DNA from: Mucilaginibacter sp. KACC 22773
Lineage (GTDB): Bacteria > Bacteroidota > Bacteroidia > Sphingobacteriales > Sphingobacteriaceae
Direction: 5' to 3'
DNA length: 64,000 nucleotides
NCBI RefSeq assembly: GCF_028736215.1
Contig: NZ_CP117883.1
Location: forward strand, 1-64,000
Below are positions 9,166 to 16,513 of the stretch, in pieces. A program made the translations under genes and the position numbers. Within the stretch, counting starts at the first letter, position 1. Each line of letters opens with the position of its first letter. The notes under the pieces are model-generated. The model was not told the DNA's origin, ran no database searches, and saw only the letters and a program-made list of their open reading frames with translations.

Positions 9166-10008
9166 ATGAAGATCATTATCCATGGCGGTTTTTTTAGCGA
9201 ATCGCAAACTAACCAGGAAGTAAAGCAGGCCAAACAACAGGCGTTAAAAGATATTGTGCAGGCCGGTCATAAATACCTGTTAAGCCATACCGCGTTGGAA
9301 ACCGTTGTTTATACCGTTAGACTGCTGGAAGATTGCGATTTGTTTAACGCCGGTACCGGATCGCAGATTCAGAGCGATGGCAAAATCCGTTTAAGCGCAT
9401 CGTTAATGGACGGAAAAACGCAGAAATTTTCGGGCGTTATTAATATCGAAGATGTAAAAAACCCCATTTGTATAGCCGAAAAATTAATGGCTTTTGATGA
9501 TCGTGTTTTGAGCGGCAAAGGTGCCAAGGAGTTTGCCACCAATAATGGCGTAACTTATTACAATCCCGAAACACCACAGCGCAGGCATGAGTATGAGAAA
9601 AAGCTGAGCGACTCCATTAGGTTGGGGACTGTTGGCTGCGTAGCGCTCGACCTTTATGGCAACCTTGCGGCGGCAACATCAACAGGGGGCAAAGGCTTTG
9701 AAATGCCTGGCCGGGTGAGCGATTCGGCTACTACAGCGGGCAATTACGCCAATGGTTTTGCAGCAGTATCCTGCACAGGTGTTGGCGAAGACATTGTGAG
9801 TGGCTCGGTAGCCTCAAAGATTGTTACGCGGGTTACTGATGGTTTGCCAATTTCGGTTGCTGCCGAGAAAACGTTAGATGAAATGAAGCCTTACGATGGT
9901 TTTGCCGGCATTATCGGTATTTCGGCAGATGGCCATATTTATCACGCTGATACCCATCCCTATATGGTTTGGGCGCTGCATGACGACGATGTGGAGGTTT
10001 TTGATTAG
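9166..10008 (+). CDS. Isoaspartyl peptidase / plant-type L-asparaginase (Ntn hydrolase)
   Basis: Expected to split beta-Asp-Arg released by CphB into free aspartate and arginine, finishing cyanophycin breakdown. The start at ATG 9166 gives MKIIIHGGFF, the family N-terminus; the longer TTG-start reading adds 23 residues of leader. Nucleophilic Thr155 lies in LGTVGCVALDLYGNLAAATSTGG, where autoproteolysis before Thr makes alpha and beta chains; SATTAGNYANG and CTGVGEDIV follow. At 280 residues it is slightly short for the family. Position next to cphB argues for the isoaspartyl dipeptidase role over asparagine hydrolysis. Confidence 0.88.
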   Translation: MKIIIHGGFFSESQTNQEVKQAKQQALKDIVQAGHKYLLSHTALETVVYTVRLLEDCDLFNAGTGSQIQSDGKIRLSASLMDGKTQKFSGVINIEDVKNPICIAEKLMAFDDRVLSGKGAKEFATNNGVTYYNPETPQRRHEYEKKLSDSIRLGTVGCVALDLYGNLAAATSTGGKGFEMPGRVSDSATTAGNYANGFAAVSCTGVGEDIVSGSVASKIVTRVTDGLPISVAAEKTLDEMKPYDGFAGIIGISADGHIYHADTHPYMVWALHDDDVEVFD

Positions 10009-10019
10009 CGGTCCGGGTT

Positions 10020-10376
10020 TTATGCTTCACCCGAAATGTCTTCTCCAAAGTGGATAATGTTGCCATTATTATCCAAAATGCTGAACTGACGCCTTTTCCA
10101 GGGCATATTTTTAAGCTTGCCGTTGGGGTGAACTACGCCTTGAGGGGTATATTCTGCATATAGCATGTCAACCTCAGTCACATTGATGTAACAACCGGTA
10201 TTTTTAGGAACTTCAGGATCATCGGTAGGCCAAAGGTGAATGGTGATTTCGTCCCGGTTAAAAATAACATAGCCATCCCAGTTAGCCACCAATATAAAGT
10301 TTAGCTTTTCGGTATAAAATTGTATGGTTTCTGCGGCATTCAGTGATGCCAGGATGGGGATGGCTTTTTGTAACAT
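10020..10376 (-). CDS. VOC-fold (glyoxalase/bleomycin-resistance) protein
   Basis: 118-residue single-module VOC protein. It opens AIPILASLNAAETIQFYTEKLNF and ends RQFSILDNNGNIIHFGE, the standard beta-alpha-beta arrangement of bleomycin-resistance type proteins, with candidate ligands in ITIHLWPTDD and the final glutamate. Substrate cannot be told from sequence. Converges on the isoaspartyl peptidase gene, 11 bp apart. Confidence 0.75.
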   Translation of the reverse strand: MLQKAIPILASLNAAETIQFYTEKLNFILVANWDGYVIFNRDEITIHLWPTDDPEVPKNTGCYINVTEVDMLYAEYTPQGVVHPNGKLKNMPWKRRQFSILDNNGNIIHFGEDISGEA

Positions 10377-10521
10377 GGCTTAAAAATTGACTTAATTCAG
10401 GAGAAAAACTCAAATATACCTCAAAAAATTTTGCATGTAACAACTTTGTTAAAGCGTGGCTACGTTTTTTTGTTGATTAATAAATAGGTTTGTTATTAAC
10501 TGATCTTATTAATTATTAACT

Positions 10522-12090
10522 ATGAAACTAAAACTACTTTTTTCATGCCTGCTTTCTGCGGGCATAGGCGCACAGCTGTCCGCGCAGGAAACCGTTGACC
10601 CTGTAATGGTTCAAAAAATCCGCGAAGAGGGTCTTAACCATTCTAAAGTAATGGAAACCGCCTTTTACTTAACAGATGTCTCCGGTCCGCGCCTGTCGGG
10701 TTCGCCAGGTTTAAAAAGGGCTCAGAACTGGGCTGTTGAACAGTTGAAAACCTGGGGTATAGCCAACGCCAAATTGGAATCATGGGGTAAATTTGGTAAA
10801 GGCTGGGAAGTTCAAAAAAACTATGCAGCTATTACAGTTCCCTACTATCATGCCATTATAGCCATCCCTAAAGCCTGGACACCAGGTACGGGAGGTTTGA
10901 TAAAAGGCGATATAATGGTAGTAAAGGCAGATTCGGCCGCCGAGCTGGGAAAATACAAGGGCAAGCTGGCTGGTAAGATTGTAATATTTGATACCAAACC
11001 ACTTACCGAACGTACATTTAAATCAGATGCAGCACGTTACACCGATGAGGAGCTTGATAAGATGGAAAAAGCCACCATGGCGCCTGCCCGCCAGCGTACG
11101 GCATTTGATCCAAACTCGCCGCAGTTTGCAGCAATGCGTAAACAGCGGGCGTTCAGGACCATGTTAGGGACATTTTTGCAGGACGAAAAGGTTGCCCTGG
11201 TACTTAGCCAGGCCCGCGGCACCGATGGTACCGTATTTACCACCAACGGTGCATCATATGCAGATACCGCAAAAGCCGTTGCGCCCGAATTGGAAACCAG
11301 CAGCGAGGATTTTCAACGTATTTTACGCCTTGTAAATGCAGGCAAACCAGTACAGCTTGAAGCGGATATTAAAACCCAGTTTTTTACCGATGACCTGCAA
11401 GGTTACGACGTAGTTGGCGAGATACCTGGTACCGACAAAAAGTTGAAAGACCAGGTAGTAATGATAGGTGGCCACCTTGATTCATGGCACGCCGGCACCG
11501 GTGCAACAGATAATGCAGCAGGCAGCGCGGTGATGCTGGAAGCTATGCGGATATTAAAAGCTATCGGCTTTAAGCCAAAACGCACCATCCGTATAGCCTT
11601 ATGGAGTTCGGAGGAGCAGGGGCTGTTTGGCTCACGGGGATATGTGCTTAACCACTTTGGCGATCCTAAAACCATGGAACTGAAGCCGGAGCAGGCCAAA
11701 CTATCGGCCTATTACAACCTTGATAACGGTACAGGCAAAATACGCGGCATCTATTTACAGGGCGACTCAGCCGCTGGGCCGATATTTAAAGCATACCTGG
11801 AGCCATTTAAAGACCTGGGCGCCACTACAGTTACCGTTGGCAACACAGGCGGTACCGATCACCAATCGTTTGATGCGGTGGGTATTCCGGGATTCCAGTT
11901 TATACAGGATGCTATTGACTACGGCTCGCGTACCCACCACAGCAACCAGGATACTTACGACCGCCTGATTGAAGATGACCTGAAACAAGCCGCTACCATC
12001 ATAGCATCATTTGTGTACAACACCAGCCAGCGCCAGGAAATGATACCACGCAAGGAACTCCCTAAGCCGCAGCCGGCAAGAGGATTTTAG
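10522..12090 (+). CDS. Secreted M28-family zinc aminopeptidase with PA domain
   Basis: Exported peptidase of 522 residues. MKLKLLFSCLLSAGIGAQLSAQ is a signal peptide. A PA-like insert (GKYKGKLAGKIVIFDTK) precedes the catalytic part: GGHLDSWHAGTGATDNAAG carries the first zinc ligands His and Asp, SSEEQGLFGSRGY the catalytic Glu-Glu, YYNLDNGTGKIRG a further ligand Asp and RTHHSNQDTYD the last His. Substrate is probably periplasmic peptides. A TAGGTTTG element at 10485-10492 could be the -7 of a Bacteroidota promoter, but I see no -33 at correct spacing. Monocistronic. Confidence 0.9.
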   Translation: MKLKLLFSCLLSAGIGAQLSAQETVDPVMVQKIREEGLNHSKVMETAFYLTDVSGPRLSGSPGLKRAQNWAVEQLKTWGIANAKLESWGKFGKGWEVQKNYAAITVPYYHAIIAIPKAWTPGTGGLIKGDIMVVKADSAAELGKYKGKLAGKIVIFDTKPLTERTFKSDAARYTDEELDKMEKATMAPARQRTAFDPNSPQFAAMRKQRAFRTMLGTFLQDEKVALVLSQARGTDGTVFTTNGASYADTAKAVAPELETSSEDFQRILRLVNAGKPVQLEADIKTQFFTDDLQGYDVVGEIPGTDKKLKDQVVMIGGHLDSWHAGTGATDNAAGSAVMLEAMRILKAIGFKPKRTIRIALWSSEEQGLFGSRGYVLNHFGDPKTMELKPEQAKLSAYYNLDNGTGKIRGIYLQGDSAAGPIFKAYLEPFKDLGATTVTVGNTGGTDHQSFDAVGIPGFQFIQDAIDYGSRTHHSNQDTYDRLIEDDLKQAATIIASFVYNTSQRQEMIPRKELPKPQPARGF

Positions 12091-12107
12091 CAGATAGTTA
12101 TTCTTAT

Positions 12108-12170
12108 AAAAGCCCCCGGCACTGGTGTTCGGTTTTGGTAGGGGATGAATGGGGTGTTCGGGGCTTTTAG
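12108..12170. terminator. Possible hairpin after the M28 peptidase gene
   Basis: AAAAGCCCC and GGGGCTTTT pair across a loop of about 40 bases, 18 bp after the stop. The loop is long for an intrinsic terminator, so the assignment is weak. The word GGTGTTCGG occurs twice in the loop and twice more at 12198 and 12263. Confidence 0.35.
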
Positions 12171-12314
12171 TGTAATGTTTTGTTTTTCAGAGCGTTAGGT
12201 GTTCGGATGTAATAAGCGCTAAAAACTACACTATCTCATTATCAGTAACTTAACTTTTTTTAGGTGTTCGGAGTGTATGGTGTGGCGAACATGGGTTGCG
12301 GGTAGTGGGGCGCT

Positions 12315-12554
12315 TTAGGTTAGGTTGGTAACCTTTTCTACCACTTTGTCTTTAAGGTCGGTAACGGCTTTGGTGCCTGCGGGTACTTTTTCTTTGACGG
12401 TGCGCCAGCTTTTATCCAGGTTGTCGGTTATTTTGCCACGCAAATCGGCGGTATCATCGGCAAGCAGCAGGTAGACAATGGCTCCGGCAGCGGCTAATCC
12501 GATAACTACAGGGACCAGCACATTATTTTTTTGGGTTTTGAATGGGTTTTTCAT
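12315..12554 (-). CDS. Small membrane-anchored protein, YtxH-like
   Basis: 79 residues: a short basic N-terminus, one membrane segment VVIGLAAAGAIVYLLLA, then a helical charged tail (LRGKITDNLDKSWRTVKEK, TDLKDKVVEKVTNL). The arrangement resembles YtxH-type stress-associated proteins, of unknown mechanism. Stands alone before a long non-coding region. Confidence 0.6.
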   Translation of the reverse strand: MKNPFKTQKNNVLVPVVIGLAAAGAIVYLLLADDTADLRGKITDNLDKSWRTVKEKVPAGTKAVTDLKDKVVEKVTNLT

Positions 12555-13302
12555 AGCATTTTATCCGGTATGGTGTATGTGTTGGCAACAATACGCAGCG
12601 CTGAATGTTTTATTTTAATTAAAAAGCAAGGCCATTTCGCTGTTTTTTTATAGAAACAAGTATAAAAAGCATAATTATTAATTAGAAAATTAACCCAAAC
12701 GACAACCCCCTCAAATCAAAAGATCAATTAGCGGCACAGCCCCCAAAGCCCAATCCGTGGTGACTTTGGCCCCCTTGCCTATAGCAATTGTTGTATGGCG
12801 GCTAACACCAAAATGTAACAGCGCGGTAATCCCAACCAGGGGCCGGTACTTGCGGCATACCCGCCGACAAAACACTGCAATTATTTGCAGGCAAATGATA
12901 ACAAATCATCAATTTATATTCGATAAAGTTTAAAAAAAGGGCCGGTTTTTGAAAAAAAGTACAGGTGTGTGCCACCAGGGATACTACCTGTCGACGCTTA
13001 CTTTTGCGCTGCGAACCCTTGTCAGCCCCCGCTCCGAACACCGCCGGTTACTTTCTGTACTCTTACGGGCTCCTAAAAAATGGGAGGGTAAGGGTATTGG
13101 TTGGATATCGTATCCGGGTTTCTGATGGGCGCCGCACCTAAGCCCGCCCTGCCAACCGGCCTGTGTTCCCCCGGAGCAATTTTCAGGCGCTTTTTGCTAA
13201 AATGTTTTAGCAATCCGGGGCAGCGCCGGGTGGTTCAACTGTTACCGCCATCAATTTACCGGCACCGGCAATATGATCTGCCCGCCCGAAATTCTGGTTT
13301 TC
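12555..13302. other. Intergenic region without recognisable genes
   Basis: About 750 bp between the small membrane protein and the duplicated block. Stop codons are spread over all frames, the few short open stretches have no recognisable protein, and the second half is GC-rich relative to the first. It looks like eroded repeat DNA. Confidence 0.5.
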
Positions 13303-14161
13303 ATGCACCATCGGTGCTACCCGTTTGTAGCAACAACGCACCACCACGTTTTTTGCCCCGTAGCGGGCTACCCTTCTAACACGCGGGTAACCTGCAGAAT
13401 GGCATAGGTAGCACCTACGGCGCACAAATCATTTTTGTTATCGGGGCTACAAACGGGTAGCGCCTATGGCGCAGGCTGCGAAGGAGGGGCAATATGCAAA
13501 CACTACCCTACCACCTAACAAGCTTACCCCATAGGTGTTCGGAAGAAATAAAAAAGCGGGGAATGTGCGATTCCTTCCTTGGGGAAGGGGGAGGTAGGGG
13601 TTAAATCAGGCGTTCAGGTGCAAGTTTTAGTCGCGCGGTGAAACCCTTCCCTGCTTTTGCGCACATTGCCAGCCGCACCCCTCCCGTGGTGCTACTGTGT
13701 GTACACATCTCTCTAAGTAAAGAAAATTGTCATTTCGATAGAGCATGTGTGGGATTGTGCGGGAGAGCGAAAGAGAAATCCTATACGATTTGCATCGCAC
13801 CACGCAAATTTGCAAGCATGACGTATAGGATTTCTCCTCACGCCAACGCTCAATGCCCGCCCCAGTTCGTTCGAAATGACATTTTTTTTATTATTGATAC
13901 GTTTCCAAAAGATATGTACACACAGTAGCCCGTGGTGAGGGAATTAAAAAAGTCTTCCGAACAGCTAACAACCCTACCCCAGCAAAGCCATAAAACCGGC
14001 AAGCGTGATAGTCATATCCGGCGGCTGGCTGGTGCAGGCCACATTTTCGAACTCGTGCCAGGTGGGGTCGATGGTGGTATCGAACGTTGGGGGGCGCAAA
14101 TCGGGCAGGTGCCAGTGGTGGTGATAAAACCAGGTTTGGTCAATCAGGTTGGATTGGATGA
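13303..14161. repeat. Copy A of a 0.6-kb direct duplication (interrupted by a MITE)
   Basis: From ATGCACCATCGG at 13303 to GATTGGATGA at 14161 this segment matches 15266-15880 almost base for base once the 237-bp insertion and its 9-bp target duplication are removed (859 minus 246 gives 613, copy B is 615). It includes an inner inverted repeat, GCTACCCGTTTGTAGC at 13316-13331 against its exact reverse complement at 13446-13461, and the 3' two-thirds of the small gene at 13974. Confidence 0.85.
13692..13928. mobile_element. 237-bp MITE with 9-bp target-site duplication
   Basis: Terminal inverted repeats start CTACTGTGTGTACA and end TGTACACACAGTAG; the flanks CCCGTGGTG at 13683-13691 and 13929-13937 are a 9-bp target duplication. 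The uninterrupted site exists in copy B near 15650, which proves insertion. Inside, TGTCATTTCGA and TCGAAATGACA form a second inverted layer and GAGAAATCCTATACG / CGTATAGGATTTCTC a 15-bp perfect one, so the whole element can fold. It has no coding capacity and must have been moved in trans. Confidence 0.85.
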
Positions 14162-14273
14162 GGGCGGCGAGTTCCTGAACCCCCACATTGCCCGGGTTGG
14201 CAAACGTTACCGAACCGTATTTTTTATAATTGCCGCCATCGTGGTACAGGTAGTTGAATTGGATGTTGGCCAT
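13974..14273 (-). CDS. Conserved small protein of unknown function, downstream of dinD
   Basis: 99 residues, MANIQFNYLYHDGGNYKKYG at the start, then VTFANPGNVGVQELAALIQ, a His/Trp-rich centre (WFYHHHWHLPDLRPP) and DPTWHEFENVACTS. The reading is real: a partial second copy at 15693-15880 keeps the frame with mostly conservative changes (T/S, P/A). It starts 25 bp after the dinD stop, so the two were probably cotranscribed. I do not recognise a characterised family; the clustered histidines and acids could bind metal, which is inference only. Confidence 0.6.
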   Translation of the reverse strand: MANIQFNYLYHDGGNYKKYGSVTFANPGNVGVQELAALIQSNLIDQTWFYHHHWHLPDLRPPTFDTTIDPTWHEFENVACTSQPPDMTITLAGFMALLG

Positions 14274-14298
14274 GCTGCAATTTTGGCGGGCACATAAA

Positions 14299-15141
14299 TT
14301 ACTTCTTTGGCTTTCCCCCGGTTTTTGAGACTTTCTTTTCGTCGCTTTCTAATCTGCGTTCCAGCTTTTTAACATCTTCGGCGGCAGGCAGCGATTCGGG
14401 TTTCACCCCTCTTTGCAAAAGTATATCACGCACAGCTTTATTATTATCCACATGCTCCCTGGAGATCTGCGTATTATTATTTAAATCTTTCTCGATACCG
14501 TTATGACTCGTGAGCTCATTCGCAAAATCTTTGGCTTTAATGGTTAACGTAGGAAGAAAATCTGCCAGGGGCTTGGCGGGGGGTACACCCAATTTCTTTT
14601 TCATATCGTTTGTGCTGAACCCTCCAAACAGGGCCTGGTCTCCTTTCGACCTGATGATGGCAAATCCGGCACTATCCACACCGCGTTCGTATAGTATTCC
14701 CGACAGTTTCTTTTCAGACTTTGTTAGTTTTTCGCGGGCTGTAACACGTTCAACATCTATCAGCCGTTGTTCAATAATTTCCTGTTTGCGGGTTTGCACA
14801 GCGAAATAGGTTTGTGCAAAAGCGATTGCCGGTTTTGCCGGATCGCCATTTTGGGCGATAAGATAACAAGCATAGCGGGTTAAAGCGATGTCATCGACTT
14901 CACGCTGACCGCCTTTCGCTATCGTTATCATTTTCGTGGTATCACGAAAATGATCGTCAATATCAGAGCCGGCAGTTTCGCAAGCTTTCTTAGCTTTATT
15001 TGTAACATTAAAAAAGTTTTCCCATCGTAAATATCCCAATATGAGTTGCAGATCGCGGGCACTCCAATATTCTATATTTTGATAACTTTAGCAAGCCTGC
15101 TCAAACTTTCCAAACAGTTCTAATATAACCTCTTTCTTCAT
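14299..15141 (-). pseudogene. dinD: dinD (DNA-damage-inducible protein D) with an in-frame stop
   Basis: DinD is an SOS-induced RecA-modulating protein in E. coli. Family signatures are [43 protein letters not shown] text (here [18 protein letters not shown]) and [13 protein letters not shown]. The true start is ATG at 15141: MKKEVILELFGKFEQAC, then TAA at codon 18 (15090-15088), then [14 protein letters not shown] continues in the same frame without a shift. A TTG at 15039 could restart translation but would lose the N-terminal 34 codons including most of the conserved WSARDLQ region. Either a recent nonsense mutation or a base error in the sequence. Cotranscribed with the small gene downstream. 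Confidence 0.75.
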
Positions 15142-15265
15142 CGTCCATTATAAAAAAGCAATATACTCAATTAGTAATGCCCAATCATATTATTACGCCC
15201 AACAAATTTTTTGTGCCCTCGGGGTGTCCTTGAAAAGGGAACCTGGGGCCAGAGCCCCTTTTTTT

Positions 15266-15880
15266 ATGCACCATCGGCGCTACCCGTTTGTAGCAACAAC
15301 ATACCACCACGTTTTTTTGCCCCGTAGCGGGCTACCCCTCCAACATGCGGGTAACCTGCAGGGCGGTACAGGTAGCACCTACGGCGCACAAATCATTTTT
15401 GTTATCGGGGGCTACAAACGGGTAGCGCCTATGGCGCAGGCTGCGAATGAGGTGCAATACGCAAACACTACCCGACCACCTAACAAGCCTACCCCATAGG
15501 TGTTCGGAAGAAATAAAAAAGCGGGGAATGTGCGATTCCTTCCTTGGGGAAGGGGGAGGTAGGGGTTAAATCAGGCGTTCAGGTGCAAGTGTTAGTCGCG
15601 CGGTGAAACCCCTCCCTGCTTTTGCACACATTGCCAGCCGCACCCCTCCCGTGGTGAGGGAATTAAAAAAGTCTTCCGAACAGCTAACAACCCTACCCCA
15701 GCAAAGCCATAAAACCAGCCAGCGTAACGGCCATATCCGCCGGCTGGCTGGTGCAGGCCACATTTTCGAACTCGTGCCAGCTGGGGTCAATGGTGGTATC
15801 GAACGTTGGGGGGCGCAAATCGGGCAGGTGCCAGTGGTGGTGGTAAAACCAGGTTTGGTCAATCAGGTTGGATTGGATGA
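15266..15880. repeat. Copy B of the 0.6-kb direct duplication (uninterrupted)
   Basis: Matches 13303-14161 without the MITE. Inner inverted repeat: 15279-15294 and 15411-15426, both GCTACCCGTTTGTAGC or its reverse complement. Its right end at 15880 is abrupt: the match stops after GATTGGATGA and AT-rich island sequence begins. Confidence 0.85.
15693..15880 (-). pseudogene. 3' fragment of the small dinD-linked gene (second copy)
   Basis: Encodes the last about 60 residues of the 99-residue protein at 13974 (from SNLIDQTWFYHHH to the stop), cut at 15880 where the duplication ends. The open frame continues upstream into unrelated sequence, so any longer protein read from 15992 is a chance fusion. 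No start of its own. Confidence 0.75.
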
Positions 15881-16277
15881 TTATGAGTCGTTTAGCGTTT
15901 TGATTTACAATGATAATTTGTATATTAGGCCTGACCGAAATTATAACCCTATCAGATGCCTCCGATGCATAGCCGAAACAAACACAAATCAAATCTTACC
16001 GTCGATAACATTCTTTAAAAGTTTAAATAACATTTAAGCAATGGGGCTACTGATTTCTAATAGTTCGCGACGTGTCAATTGTGTGTATTCATGTAGTAAT
16101 AAACACCGAAGCAGATTTGACAATAAAATAGAGAATATTTTACAAAATAATTTAACATATAATTACATTTTAAGACCGTAATACATAAGAATATAATTAC
16201 GTTTTTTTTCGAAATATATTACAAAATATTTGCATTTATATTTTGCAAAATATATCTTTGATTAAAATTAAAATAGT
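15881..16277. other. AT-rich left edge of the accessory island
   Basis: About 400 bp with a sharp fall in GC relative to the duplication. No gene seen. The repeated words ATATAATTAC and TTACAAAATA and the palindromic stretch around 16225-16255 lie in front of the promoter of the ATPase operon. Confidence 0.5.
16229..16260 (+). promoter_or_regulatory. Bacteroidota-type promoter of the ATPase operon
   Basis: TTTG at 16229-16232, a 20-bp spacer and TATCTTTG at 16253-16260 match the -33 TTTG / -7 TAnnTTTG consensus. The first start codon is 17 bp downstream. The spacer and flanks contain TTTGCA...TGCAAA dyad symmetry that could also bind a regulator. Confidence 0.65.
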
Positions 16278-16511
16278 ATGAATAAGTTGAATGCAAAACA
16301 AGAAAGATTTAAGACAGTCGCAGGCAGGAGAGTTCAAAAAGTATTAGATGATTTGGAAAGCTTAGCTAACTGCTCTAATACTTCAACGTATGAATATACT
16401 GACGCAGAAGTAAAAAAAATGATGGAGGCTATTAATAAGAAAGTTGCTTTTTTAAAAATGTCATTTGAAGCTTCTAATAGTAAAACCAATAAGCAAACAT
16501 TTGAATTTTAA
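16278..16511 (+). CDS. Small helical protein, first gene of the ATPase operon
   Basis: 77 residues, charged and predicted helical (AKQERFKTVAGRRVQKVLDDLESLANC, YTDAEVKKMMEAINKKVAFLKMSF). No known domain recognised. It ends 2 nt before the ATPase start, so the two are translationally linked, and it is the first gene after the promoter. A role as partner or antitoxin-like regulator of the ATPase is possible but is inference. Confidence 0.65.
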   Translation: MNKLNAKQERFKTVAGRRVQKVLDDLESLANCSNTSTYEYTDAEVKKMMEAINKKVAFLKMSFEASNSKTNKQTFEF

Positions 16512-16513
16512 TA

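Noticed and set aside
12121..12271. Four copies of GGTGTTCGG between the M28 gene and the small membrane protein.
   Set aside because: Short word, irregular spacing, and more copies in the duplicated block; likely chance or repeat debris.
13101..13425. Two short ORFs before and in duplicated block A.
   Set aside because: They cover inverted-repeat sequence present in both copies without preserving a frame.
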